Shown here piece after piece: positions 1-7,879 of a stretch of DNA of 43,674 bases. Made by a program: the position numbers and the translations under genes. The notes under the pieces are model-generated. The model was not told the origin of the DNA. It was given only the letters and a program-made list of their open reading frames with translations, and did no database searches. The DNA is from a virus, in the IMG/VR virus record IMGVR_UViG_3300005511_000019, positions 1 through 43,674 of that record. One strand, 5' to 3'. The first letter of the stretch is position 1. Every line of letters begins with the position of its first letter.

Positions 1-148
1 CGGAACCAAAAATTGCCACAAGCAGATGTTTTTGCTCAGATAATTTTTAGTTCAGCTTTCGATACCGTCAGAAATACCGTCAGATTTGATCGGTGTGACC
101 GGCTAGAGGGAAATTGGGAATCACATTCAGGAATCAAACCCCGAAAGA
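1..148. other. Left edge spacer
   Basis: No gene seen. ATACCGTCAGA occurs twice in tandem (62-72 and 74-84). The repressor stop lies at 149. Confidence 0.4.
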
Positions 149-880
149 TCAGCCCTTACGCTTCAACGGCATTTCGCCGTCCAGGTTATCAAAGGATCTG
201 ATCAGCGCGAGAGGTTGATCGCCAAGCGCGGGCAGATCGTCCGTTGTGAGAACGGCTTCGACATAGCCACCCTTTGATGTGCCGACGTCCGAAATTGTCT
301 GCGAGGGGACACGGTAGATGCGATAGCTGGTAGGACCCTCGACCACGACAATGAGCGAGATGAGGCGTTCGTGATCGTGCGGAAAGTGCACAACGGACGC
401 CTCAGCCTTTTTCGTGAACGCCTTCACAGAGATGGACTTCTGCGCGCCACCAATGATCGCATAGAGGTCGATTGACGTCTCTCCCGCTTCGGGAAAAGCG
501 ATGTGTCCCCCATTGAGTTGGATCATGCCGGCGATAAGGTTGGTGGCCCCGCCAGCCAGCGCTTTATGTTGCCGGCTTGCGATATCACTTTGAGCAGGGT
601 TAGTTCCGTAGGTCAGCCAGGCAGCATCAACGTTAAGCGCGCCAGCGATCATCTGGATAATATTTGGCCGAGGCTTATTATCACCCGCGAAATAGCGACG
701 AATGGCTTCTGGACTCAGCGTTTTGCCGAATTTCTGCTCGATACGTTCGCGCAGCCACTTCTGCTGTCCGTGCAATTGCGGGGCCTCACGGTGATTGCTG
801 ACCGCAGTTTTCAACCGCTTCGCGAACTCAGGGTCAGCCCAATTCGCGTGACGGCTCGGCTTTTTCGGATTTTCAGACAC
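149..880 (-). CDS. XRE-type phage repressor
   Basis: Probable transcriptional repressor of 243 residues. A helix-turn-helix region spans about residues 42-92 (from WLRERIEQ to DAAWLTYG), with the usual XRE pattern ending in an ALNVDAAWL segment. The C-terminal half is not recognisable as an S24 protease domain. The frame is open back to an ATG at 946, but I prefer the GTG at 880: it has GGAG nine bases upstream, and the longer form would run through a promoter and an operator. TTGACA-N17-TATTCA (946-918) lies upstream, and two 15-bp palindromes (906-920, 954-968) flank it, which suggests autoregulation. It is the best candidate for the protein that binds the genome-wide palindromes; this is inference. 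Confidence 0.8.
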   Translation of the reverse strand: MSENPKKPSRHANWADPEFAKRLKTAVSNHREAPQLHGQQKWLRERIEQKFGKTLSPEAIRRYFAGDNKPRPNIIQMIAGALNVDAAWLTYGTNPAQSDIASRQHKALAGGATNLIAGMIQLNGGHIAFPEAGETSIDLYAIIGGAQKSISVKAFTKKAEASVVHFPHDHERLISLIVVVEGPTSYRIYRVPSQTISDVGTSKGGYVEAVLTTDDLPALGDQPLALIRSFDNLDGEMPLKRKG

Positions 881-905
881 GACAAATTTCTCCGACGACA
901 ACTCG

Positions 906-920
906 TCAACGGAGTGTTGA
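906..920. promoter_or_regulatory. Operator-like palindrome 1
   Basis: TCAACGGAGTGTTGA, an imperfect copy of the 15-bp consensus TCAACATAATGTTGA. It overlaps the -10 of the repressor promoter. Confidence 0.65.
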
Positions 921-946
921 ATATCCACAATCCGAATCACTGTCAA
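918..946 (-). promoter_or_regulatory. Promoter of the repressor gene
   Basis: On the minus strand TTGACA (946-941) is followed 17 bases later by TATTCA (923-918). The -10 box lies inside the palindrome at 906-920, and the second palindrome sits just upstream of the -35. Confidence 0.55.
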
Positions 947-953
947 ACGACGA

Positions 954-968
954 TCAACAATGTGTTGA
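954..968. promoter_or_regulatory. Operator-like palindrome 2
   Basis: TCAACAATGTGTTGA, just upstream of the repressor -35 box. With the copy at 906-920 it forms the only closely spaced pair in the window, 48 bases centre to centre. Confidence 0.7.
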
Positions 969-1018
969 ATATAAGTTAATGTCGAGGCCGTTTCGTCGGA
1001 AAATGTGACTGTGCGACA

Positions 1019-2608
1019 CTAAGTTGAATTTAACCGAACGCGAACGCGGTCAGTGATCCGATCCTGCGTGATCCCTCGCTCGCGAAGCGTCTCGTATTGC
1101 ACGAGATCGTAGGTATTTTCGGCCAATATGGCGTGAATGAAGACGGTATGCGCCTCCTGGCCGGGCCGAGCGAGACGGCGGTTGAATTGATCCCACAACT
1201 CCAGTGACCACGTCAGGCCATACCAAGCTTGGATGTGACCGCCGAACTGGAGGTTGAGCCCGTGACCGATCGAAGCGGGATGGGCGACGCCATGTCGGAT
1301 GCGCCCAGCGTTCCAGTTTTTGACGAAATCAGGGTCGTTCTTGAAGAATACCGCCTTCGGGAAGCGCTTCATGATGCGCTCCAGATCGAACTGAAAGCTG
1401 TATGCGGTCAACACGGACTGGCCCGCAGCTTCCTCAACGATATTTTCGAGGGCTTTCAGCTTAAAGTCGTGGATCGCGATCGTTTCGCGAGGCGCGTCAG
1501 GATCATCAGGGTCTTGGCGATAGAGCCCGCCGTTCGCAAATTGCAGCAGCTTGTTGATTAAGACGCCGCGTGACAGGGCTTCAACGTCATATTGCTCGGC
1601 GATCATCGTGCGCTCAAAGGCGCGATATTGCTTCATCAGCTCTGACGGCAGGCGGACCTTGATCGGATTGAAGTGCCTCGGCGGCAGATCGATGTAATCC
1701 TGCGCGCGCAGACCGATCATCACATCTTTCATGCGGCCCATGATCTCGGCTTCCGCATGAGCTTTCGGCTTGATTTCGTAGCTGTATTTGTCCTCGTCGA
1801 ACCATCGCTGCTTGAAGGCAGTCTTGTTCTCGCCGAGCCGGCGCCCGCCGTCCAGAATGAAGGCTTGGCCGCCGAGGTCAATCAGGCCGTTGGGTGATGG
1901 TGTGCCAGACAGTTCCACCACGCGCTGAATGCGCGGCCGAGCCTGAGCAAGCACGCCGAACTCAGTCAGACGCGGCTTCTTTTTCTTCGTGCCCTTGGTG
2001 CGCCGCGTGAAGCCCTTGAGGCGACTGGACTCGTCATAGACCAGGATCGTCCAGCGCCAGCCGATCGCGCCGCCGATCTTCTTCCAGAGCCATTGCAAAT
2101 TCTCGCGATTGATGATGGTCAGATCGGCGTCGACCTTAAGCGCAGAAGATCGCTCAGCCTCGTCGCCGCAGACCACCGTGAAGGTGAGATCCTGCAAGTG
2201 TTCCCAGGCGCCGACTTCATCCGGCCAGGTGTTCTTCGCGACTTCGAGTGGCGCGACGATAAGGCAGCGGTGCCGACGATCGGCGCGGAGCAGCCGTCGA
2301 ACGCCCGTCAACGTGGCGCCGGTCTTGCCAAGGCTCATCTCAGCCGCGCCGAGCAGCGCGTCCATCTCCACGATCTTGTCAGCGAGATAGCGTTGATAGG
2401 AGCGTAGCGCCGATTCCGGCCGCAACCCCTTTTGCTCGACGAGCGCTTCCCGCTCGGCCCCTGTGTCGATCTCGAAGCCAAGCTGTTCGAGCAGAGAGAG
2501 GAATGGGGAGCCTGAGATCGGCTCGAACGGTGCCGGCGCATCGATCGCTAATCCGGCGTCTGCCAACAAGCTCAGATAAGGGGAGCGCTCAATCGTCGAA
2601 GAGAGCAC
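1019..2608 (-). CDS. SNF2/DEAD-like phage helicase
   Basis: ATP-dependent DNA helicase or translocase of 529 residues. The Walker A variant AAEMSLGKT lies near residues 88-96, and the Walker B/DEAD equivalent YDESSRLK near 191-198, the DESS form often seen in phage SNF2 helicases. LSGTPSPNG and a C-terminal RecA-like half with QFNRRLARPGQ (motif VI) follow. The GTG start overlaps the end of the VRR-NUC gene by 20 bases, a pairing common in phage replication modules. The N-terminus carries two copies of SP[YF]LSLL (residues 9-15 and 34-40) before the helicase core; their role is unknown. Its function in replication restart or recombination is inferred from context. Confidence 0.88.
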   Translation of the reverse strand: MLSSTIERSPYLSLLADAGLAIDAPAPFEPISGSPFLSLLEQLGFEIDTGAEREALVEQKGLRPESALRSYQRYLADKIVEMDALLGAAEMSLGKTGATLTGVRRLLRADRRHRCLIVAPLEVAKNTWPDEVGAWEHLQDLTFTVVCGDEAERSSALKVDADLTIINRENLQWLWKKIGGAIGWRWTILVYDESSRLKGFTRRTKGTKKKKPRLTEFGVLAQARPRIQRVVELSGTPSPNGLIDLGGQAFILDGGRRLGENKTAFKQRWFDEDKYSYEIKPKAHAEAEIMGRMKDVMIGLRAQDYIDLPPRHFNPIKVRLPSELMKQYRAFERTMIAEQYDVEALSRGVLINKLLQFANGGLYRQDPDDPDAPRETIAIHDFKLKALENIVEEAAGQSVLTAYSFQFDLERIMKRFPKAVFFKNDPDFVKNWNAGRIRHGVAHPASIGHGLNLQFGGHIQAWYGLTWSLELWDQFNRRLARPGQEAHTVFIHAILAENTYDLVQYETLRERGITQDRITDRVRVRLNST

Positions 2609-2858
2609 AGCCGGCCTCGTAGTTGTCGATCACATGCACTTCCATGCCGGCGCCGCGCAGCTCGCGGATGCGACGCCACTGCTGCTCGTCGGGCTCCTTC
2701 CCCTTGTCCTTGAACTCGATGATCTTCACGCGCCCATTGCGGAAGCACCAGGAGTCGGGACAGCCGCGGCGGCCGAGGAATGTCACTCGGCGCACTAGCC
2801 AGCCGCGGCGGCGCGCATATTCGGTTACAGGGTTCTGGACGGCGGCGATCTCAGCCAT
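2589..2858 (-). CDS. VRR-NUC domain nuclease
   Basis: Small nuclease of 89 residues in the PD-(D/E)XK superfamily. The catalytic signature is GCPDSW followed by KIIEFK about 13 residues later, then a conserved Q (DEQQ). Single-domain VRR-NUC proteins of this size are common in phages beside SNF2 helicases and may act as structure-specific nucleases. It lies six bases after the cytosine methyltransferase stop and overlaps the helicase start, so the three are probably cotranscribed. Confidence 0.88.
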   Translation of the reverse strand: MAEIAAVQNPVTEYARRRGWLVRRVTFLGRRGCPDSWCFRNGRVKIIEFKDKGKEPDEQQWRRIRELRGAGMEVHVIDNYEAGCALFDD

Positions 2859-2864
2859 GCGCCG

Positions 2865-4037
2865 TCACCCGAGGAGTTCTGCGAACGGGGTCACGTCAGC
2901 AGCGACTGAATCAATCTGGCGTAGGGGCTGGAAACTTGCCGCCTCGGCTTCGAGGAACGCTTCGATGAAGACGCGCGTCGCTTCGGCATCGACTGCATTG
3001 CCATAACCGCGCAGACGTCCCACGCGGGCGGCAGCCCCATGAGCCAGCGGGAATGTGCCGGGTTCAACTGGCCGCCACTTTCCATCCCGGCAGAAAAGCC
3101 AGTCAACATCTCGCCAGAGGCCGTTAGTCGGGCCGGCCCATCTGCCCGCAAAGCCGCGTGATTGAGCGTGATGTTCGGCGTCGTGAATTCCCGGTCCGGA
3201 TGACGCAGCGCATCCGTCGTCGTCGTCGTGGGCCAGCCGGTTAAAGCGCCCATCGTCACCAAGTCCGAATTCGGCCGCCCATTGTCCCGTCGCGTGTCCG
3301 CTCCTCCCTGATCGTCTGCCTTCTTCGGCGATGGCCATCCTGCCAAGTTCGCCTGTCGAGGAAGTTGATCCAGCCGCTCCGATCCGTCCGATCTCGGTTT
3401 GATGTCCGCGCCCGAATCCTTCCAGTCCCTGGTGGTGGTGGTGACCCAACTCGTCAGCGCGACATCCGCCGAGAGGGCGCCATTCGCCTGATTTGGTCCA
3501 CCTTTCGAGCCATTCGTTGCCCGAGGCGTATTCCAGCTCTGTTGCGGCAAAGCGGAGGCGTTGGCGGATGTGCGGCGCGCCACTCCCCGCAGAGCAGGTA
3601 TCGAGAGCCCCTGCGGCGTAACGCGTTCCTTCCATGTCAGCTTGAACAAGGTCGAGCCAAGCAAGTCCGTCTTTACTCGCAACCTGCTCGCCAAAGACGA
3701 CTGAAGGGCGCTCGATCTCGATGAGATAGTGCCAGAATGGCCATAGGTGCCGCTCGTCATCAAACCCGCCGCCTTGGCCTGCCGAGGAGAAAGGTTGGCA
3801 CGGGCAGCTTCCGGTCCAGAGAGGGCGGTCGTCAGGCCAGCCAGCGAGGCGGGCAGCGTAGCTCCAAACACCGATGCCGGCGAAGAAATGGCATTGGGTG
3901 AAACCTCGGAGGTCAGAAGGTCGAACATCCAGAATGCTCCGTTCGTCGACAACGCCGGGCGCGATATGGCCTTCGGCTATAAGCTCGCGCAACCATGCGG
4001 CAGCGAACGGGTCGATCTCGTTGTACCAAGCGGTCAT
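2865..4037 (-). CDS. DNA cytosine-C5 methyltransferase
   Basis: Transfers a methyl group from S-adenosylmethionine to C5 of cytosine in DNA. Motif I FFAGIG is at about residues 51-56, motif IV PCQPFSSAG (catalytic Cys) at 79-87, the ENV equivalent as FGEQV at 115-119, motif VIII QRLRF at 159-163, and motif X RLRGYGNAV near the C-terminus. Length is 390 residues. The target-recognition region (about 180-300) is low in complexity, with HHHH and DDDD runs, because the same DNA also encodes a second long frame (2891-3928). The protein ends in FAELLG, a variant of the tail shared by other proteins here. It probably protects phage DNA from restriction. An operator-like palindrome lies at 4051-4065, just upstream of the start. 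Confidence 0.9.
   Translation of the reverse strand: MTAWYNEIDPFAAAWLRELIAEGHIAPGVVDERSILDVRPSDLRGFTQCHFFAGIGVWSYAARLAGWPDDRPLWTGSCPCQPFSSAGQGGGFDDERHLWPFWHYLIEIERPSVVFGEQVASKDGLAWLDLVQADMEGTRYAAGALDTCSAGSGAPHIRQRLRFAATELEYASGNEWLERWTKSGEWRPLGGCRADELGHHHHQGLEGFGRGHQTEIGRIGAAGSTSSTGELGRMAIAEEGRRSGRSGHATGQWAAEFGLGDDGRFNRLAHDDDDGCAASSGPGIHDAEHHAQSRGFAGRWAGPTNGLWRDVDWLFCRDGKWRPVEPGTFPLAHGAAARVGRLRGYGNAVDAEATRVFIEAFLEAEAASFQPLRQIDSVAADVTPFAELLG
2891..3928 (-). CDS. Overlapping-frame protein inside the methyltransferase gene
   Basis: A second open frame of 345 codons inside the cytosine methyltransferase gene on the same strand. The start at 3928 (MFDLLTSEVSPN) has GGAG eight bases upstream. The sequence is not random: it contains TLFKLTWKERVTP, three GW-[PV]-x-T/S-type segments, and GGQLNPAHSRWLMGLPP. 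From memory, strings like these recur in phage proteins annotated as hypothetical or methyltransferase-associated, which suggests real dual coding. No function can be assigned. The alternative is that codon bias in a GC-rich gene keeps the frame open by chance, but the recognisable strings argue against that. Confidence 0.5.
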   Translation of the reverse strand: MFDLLTSEVSPNAISSPASVFGATLPASLAGLTTALSGPEAARANLSPRQAKAAGLMTSGTYGHSGTISSRSSALQSSLASRLRVKTDLLGSTLFKLTWKERVTPQGLSIPALRGVARRTSANASALPQQSWNTPRATNGSKGGPNQANGALSADVALTSWVTTTTRDWKDSGADIKPRSDGSERLDQLPRQANLAGWPSPKKADDQGGADTRRDNGRPNSDLVTMGALTGWPTTTTTDALRHPDREFTTPNITLNHAALRADGPARLTASGEMLTGFSAGMESGGQLNPAHSRWLMGLPPAWDVCAVMAMQSMPKRRASSSKRSSKPRRQVSSPYARLIQSLLT

Positions 4038-4045
4038 ACGTCACT

Positions 4046-4786
4046 CTAAATCAACATAGAGTTGATTATCAACTCGAAAGGAGACACCCGGAGTATTTTC
4101 ATTTCCCACCGTTTTGCTTCCCGCCAATCGTTAGCGTTTCGCCCTTGTTTGCGCGCAGCAAATGACCAAGCCATTGAGTCGGCCGTCCATAAAAGATTTC
4201 GAACAATATCTGACGCCAGCGCGGTCGTTTTCAGACCGAAGCCATGTAAGAGTAGATCAGGCCGGGCAGTCTTAATCGCGGTGAGCACCTCTTCGATCGC
4301 CGATGGATCGCCATTCCGTTTACAGACACTTCCGACACCGACCCAAGCGCCATGAGCCAGCCGATCACCGTACATTTCGATATGGCGCACGTAGTCAACA
4401 GGCGAATACCCTTGCAGAACTGGCATGATGTACACGCCACCAGTGTCGCAAGTGATTAAAGCGTCGTAACGCTCGATTGTCAGGCGCTGATGCTCCTCAA
4501 TCGTCTTGCCTGTGAGCGCCAGCATATGCGCCTCGCACATGTAGTCTTGTGCCACAGCGGCGAGTAAATTTCCATGAGTTGACCACCGCTTTATTTGGTC
4601 AGCATAGAATTCGACGCCTTCAGGATATCCGCCATGTGTCAAGATAGTCGTAAACGCACCGCTATCCATTATCCACGATTTTGCTGCAATTGGCTTTATG
4701 CGCTTCCGAATGCGATTTACTGAAATGAAGGCGTGATTGAAATGCGCCGCATCAGACGGCTGATGTAACCCGACAAAAAACCTCAC
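4046..4786 (-). CDS. dpdA: DpdA-like DNA guanine transglycosylase
   Basis: Related to tRNA-guanine transglycosylase. DpdA proteins swap guanine in DNA for a 7-deazaguanine base such as preQ0, which blocks many restriction enzymes. Family features seen: N-terminal RFFVGLHQPSDA, then MDSGAF (equivalent of the TGT DSGGF active-site loop), AVAQDYMCE, VGVGSVCKRNG, LHGFGLK, and ADSMAWSFAARKQGR, whose Asp matches the TGT nucleophile position. Length is 246 residues. The frame is open to 4822, but the GTG at 4786 fits the family N-terminus and overlaps the upstream stop as GTGA. No QueC, QueD, QueE or FolE gene is visible here, so the precursor would come from the host or from genes outside the window. 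Confidence 0.82.
   Translation of the reverse strand: MRFFVGLHQPSDAAHFNHAFISVNRIRKRIKPIAAKSWIMDSGAFTTILTHGGYPEGVEFYADQIKRWSTHGNLLAAVAQDYMCEAHMLALTGKTIEEHQRLTIERYDALITCDTGGVYIMPVLQGYSPVDYVRHIEMYGDRLAHGAWVGVGSVCKRNGDPSAIEEVLTAIKTARPDLLLHGFGLKTTALASDIVRNLLWTADSMAWSFAARKQGRNANDWREAKRWEMKILRVSPFELIINSMLI
4051..4065. promoter_or_regulatory. Operator-like palindrome 3
   Basis: TCAACATAGAGTTGA. It overlaps the last codons of the dpdA-like gene and lies 14 bases upstream of the methyltransferase ATG. Confidence 0.65.
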
Positions 4787-4881
4787 TTTTTGACTCTGCC
4801 CAGCAGCCAATGCGCTCCCCACGCGATATACGTGACGGCCACGATGGAGGGTAGAATGAGACCTAGCGGATCGTCGAACAT
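4783..4881 (-). CDS. Tiny membrane protein upstream of dpdA
   Basis: Thirty-two residues starting MFDDPLGLILPSIV and ending LLGRVKK. One hydrophobic segment (about residues 6-28) with positive residues after it predicts a single membrane span. The stop TGA overlaps the GTG start of the dpdA-like gene (GTGA), so the two are translationally coupled. The start lies 13 bases downstream of the palindrome at 4895-4909. There is no clear Shine-Dalgarno. Function unknown. Confidence 0.55.
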   Translation of the reverse strand: MFDDPLGLILPSIVAVTYIAWGAHWLLGRVKK

Positions 4882-4894
4882 GGCGATAATTTAA

Positions 4895-4909
4895 TCAACT
4901 CTATGTTGA
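4895..4909. promoter_or_regulatory. Operator-like palindrome 4
   Basis: TCAACTCTATGTTGA, between the DNA polymerase stop and the tiny membrane protein/dpdA pair on the minus strand. Confidence 0.7.
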
Positions 4910-4917
4910 TTATCAAG

Positions 4918-6990
4918 TTATGAAAGACTGCCAATAATCCGCTTCCCGACAAAGACGTCTTCGAGGAGTTGCTGATAGGCTGACGGCGCGGTAGCTGGCA
5001 CCTCGTATCCAACCGCTCTGAGGATGTCGTAGGCCTCGGCGATGTAGCGCGCATAATCGAGATCGGTTGGCATCTCGTCGGGCAAGGTCATCGCCGGCTT
5101 ACACCCATCTGTCTTCGAGACCTTGGGGCGATTGCCGGTCTTCGGATGCCCCTTGACCTTGATGATCGGATCGCCGTCCGTCGACCAGTAGTAGCGCACC
5201 ACCTTGCCGAGATAGTGATCCCGCCAGGTGCCGCCTCCCGTGGCCTTCACGACGGTCACGAAGCCCCTGATGTCGGTGTTGCCGCGGATCGTCTCCTCGA
5301 TAGGCGTACCGTCCTTGAGGAAGGCTAGGACCGCATCACCGCAAATCGTCATCTGCGGGTTCTTCTTCATCTGCTCGCGGCCGGGATCATAGTCCGGCGA
5401 CTCGGGATGCCAGTGATTGGCGATGGCCCCCTTCCGCTTCGCCTTCCCGTTCGCCTTGATCGCGAAGTAGGTGTTGACGTCGCGGTTGTAGATCGAGCGG
5501 TACTCGGCGAATTCCAGCTCGAAACCGGTCTTCTGCTCCCACCAGTCGGTGATCTCCTTGAGCTTGCCACCGAGGAGGCGATCCTTGTCAGGCCCTTCCT
5601 TACCGATACCCTCGAACATCGAGCGCGGGCAGCGGAACACCACGCCATCGGTGTTGCCCGAAACGACGGAGATGCTGGCTGCCTCGGCCCGCTCGATCAG
5701 CATCAGCAAGGAGAGCTGTCCGGTGAGGGTGACGGCGATCATCAGGTGCGGAGCGTAAAGCACGCTGTAGATGCTGCCGAGCTTCCCGTAGGCGCCATTG
5801 AGCGCGATCTTGCCACCTTTGTCGCGTGCGAGCGCCTGGCGCTTCTCAGCTTCGAGCGCAGCAATGCGATCCTGTGCGGCGACGAGGGCTGCGGGATCGA
5901 GAGCACGCAGCGGCGCGAGCTGGTCGTTGATCAGCTTGGCCTGATGCTTGGCCTTGACGCGATCGTCGATGAGGCTGCCGTAGACAGGCAGGAACGATGG
6001 CCCGAGCGATTTCGGATAGAGCCCCAGCTTCATGATGATGCGCGGGTATTGGCTGGCCACGTCAGCGTCGACCAGGACATAGTCGTCATCGGAGTGGACG
6101 GCGCGACAGCTCTCGGTCGAATGCAGGCCGCCGATTCCCATTCGATAGGTCGACGATCCGATCGTGATGTTGAAGTCGTCGAATGCCTTCGGAAATTCGA
6201 CCTTGCCGTTGCGATCAATATGCAGATCGGTCTTACGGATCGTGTCGACGATCTCCCGCATTTGTGGGCTCTGAAATTCGAAGAACTCGGGCACCTGGTA
6301 GCGGAAGCTCGTGCCACCGATGTTCCTGGGCCTTTCGGCGCGCTGCTTGGTGATCGTCTCGACGCGCTTCTTGATAATGGCTTCACCCATCTGCGCATCG
6401 GATTTCGAGCGGAAATCCATGCCGTACTGCCGACCGAGCGCTTCACGAAGCTCCAGCGGCTCGGCGAGAGCGTTGAACAGGTTCTCGGTCGCGTCGAGAT
6501 CGCTCGTCAGGCAATAATCGGCGACGATGTCCATCTGCTCGGGCGACAGGATGGTCGCCTCGTCATACGGCAGATCCTGCAAGCGCTTCCCGTGCAGCCG
6601 ACCATTGAGCGTCTTGAGGCCGTCCTTCACCGCGGGATTGGGCTCGAACAGATCGATGTGGTTGAGCTTCGGAATCTTGATGTCGAGCGCTTCTTCGACT
6701 TCCCACCACCGGAGCCCGCCCTTGATGATCCGATCGCTCGCGATCTTGAGGTCGTCATTGCTGGCACCGCTCAAGGCCAGGAATATCATCGGCACGTCGT
6801 ATGGCAGGCTGTTGAAGCCGATCGAGAGGTTGTTCTTCATGATCTGCCGGATGCGACCGCGGTCGAAACCACCCGTAAGATCAGTTCGCTTGCTGAATTC
6901 AAAGCCAACGCGACGCCCGTCTTCGAGACGCTTGATGCCGATGTAGAAGAAATTGCGATAGCATTCGACGTCGACAAAGAGCGTCGCCAT
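4918..6990 (-). CDS. Family B DNA polymerase
   Basis: Replicative DNA polymerase of 690 residues with a 3'-5' exonuclease domain. The exonuclease has DVECYRN at about residues 7-13, FNSLPYD near 59-65 and DYCLTSDLDAT near 158-168. Polymerase motif A is DADVASQYPRII (about 308-319), motif B KIALNGAYGKLGS (about 394-406) and motif C SGNTDGVVF (about 445-453), where the usual DTDS is NTDG as in several phage PolB proteins. The ATG at 6990 has AGGAGG four bases before it; the longer frame to 7086 lacks such a site and would run over a palindrome. It is clustered with SSB-like and nuclease genes. Confidence 0.88.
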   Translation of the reverse strand: MATLFVDVECYRNFFYIGIKRLEDGRRVGFEFSKRTDLTGGFDRGRIRQIMKNNLSIGFNSLPYDVPMIFLALSGASNDDLKIASDRIIKGGLRWWEVEEALDIKIPKLNHIDLFEPNPAVKDGLKTLNGRLHGKRLQDLPYDEATILSPEQMDIVADYCLTSDLDATENLFNALAEPLELREALGRQYGMDFRSKSDAQMGEAIIKKRVETITKQRAERPRNIGGTSFRYQVPEFFEFQSPQMREIVDTIRKTDLHIDRNGKVEFPKAFDDFNITIGSSTYRMGIGGLHSTESCRAVHSDDDYVLVDADVASQYPRIIMKLGLYPKSLGPSFLPVYGSLIDDRVKAKHQAKLINDQLAPLRALDPAALVAAQDRIAALEAEKRQALARDKGGKIALNGAYGKLGSIYSVLYAPHLMIAVTLTGQLSLLMLIERAEAASISVVSGNTDGVVFRCPRSMFEGIGKEGPDKDRLLGGKLKEITDWWEQKTGFELEFAEYRSIYNRDVNTYFAIKANGKAKRKGAIANHWHPESPDYDPGREQMKKNPQMTICGDAVLAFLKDGTPIEETIRGNTDIRGFVTVVKATGGGTWRDHYLGKVVRYYWSTDGDPIIKVKGHPKTGNRPKVSKTDGCKPAMTLPDEMPTDLDYARYIAEAYDILRAVGYEVPATAPSAYQQLLEDVFVGKRIIGSLS

Positions 6991-7057
6991 AAGGCCTCCT
7001 CGGCGAAATCCAGGTTCGCCCATGTGGAAAGCCGTCGCCACGGAAGCGACGGAACAA

Positions 7058-7072
7058 GCAACATTATGTTGA
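7058..7072. promoter_or_regulatory. Operator-like palindrome 5
   Basis: GCAACATTATGTTGA, between the SSB-like gene and the DNA polymerase gene, 68 bases upstream of the polymerase ATG on the minus strand. Confidence 0.65.
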
Positions 7073-7122
7073 ATATCCCGACGCACTTATGGCGTCGGGA
7101 TACTGGCGTCAGGGATCAGCGA

Positions 7123-7857
7123 TCAGATGCCGAGACCGTCGTCATCATCGTCCTTCTTGGACGATCCGCCGCCGACATCGAGATCATCGTCGTCGAGGCC
7201 ATCGCCTTCCTCGTCCTCGAACTCGTCATCGACATTGGTGCGGGCGCCGCCACCGAACGCCTCGCCGTCCTTGGCGAACTGGACGGCCTCGATCGAGCAG
7301 TTGATGCGCTTGCCGTACTCCTCGTCGTCCTGCGCCCAAAAGCGCACCTTGGCGTTGACGTAGCAGCCGGAATACGGGGCGTCGCGCTCACCCTCCTCGA
7401 CGTCGGGGAAGCGCATGGCGCCATCCGACTGCCTGACCTTGCGGGGGCCGATGATGCGGAACGGGCGCTTCGGGCGCTGCGACTCCTCCCCATCCTTCGG
7501 CCCATAGCTCGTGCGGCTGGCCGAGACGTAGTAGCGCCCGGCATAACCGGCCCATTCCTCCTCGTCGCCGTCGCGCATCGCCAGCTTCTCACCCTTGATC
7601 TTGGGCGGGTCGGTCGGCCACTGAGCATCGCGCGCCTCGACCATTTTGGCCTTGATCGCCTTCTCCATAGCCTTGCCTTCAGCACTGTCCTTGTCGGGCA
7701 GCAGAAGGTTGATGCTGTTGCGGAAGGGGATCTTACCAGCGTGCTTTCCCTTCTTCCTGCGGTCGCCGGCCTCGGCGACAAAGAGGGTGTCGGCAAAAGA
7801 CAGCCGAACCGCCTTGAGCATGATGATTCCGATTTCGTCCTTTTTGGCCTCAGCCAT
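7123..7857 (-). CDS. DUF2815 ssDNA-binding protein
   Basis: Probable single-stranded DNA-binding protein of the DUF2815 (T7 gp2.5-like) type, 244 residues. Family features are LKAVRLSFADTLF near the start, a central YYVSASRTSYGP segment, and GCYVNAKVRFWAQ before the tail. The C-terminal 40 residues are very acidic and end DDDDDGLGI, like the protein-docking tails of other SSBs. The ATG at 7857 has GGAG nine bases upstream. It lies between the DUF2800 nuclease and the polymerase, the usual order for this phage module. Confidence 0.85.
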   Translation of the reverse strand: MAEAKKDEIGIIMLKAVRLSFADTLFVAEAGDRRKKGKHAGKIPFRNSINLLLPDKDSAEGKAMEKAIKAKMVEARDAQWPTDPPKIKGEKLAMRDGDEEEWAGYAGRYYVSASRTSYGPKDGEESQRPKRPFRIIGPRKVRQSDGAMRFPDVEEGERDAPYSGCYVNAKVRFWAQDDEEYGKRINCSIEAVQFAKDGEAFGGGARTNVDDEFEDEEGDGLDDDDLDVGGGSSKKDDDDDGLGI

Positions 7858-7879
7858 CGTCGTTCTCCAGAGTCTCGTT

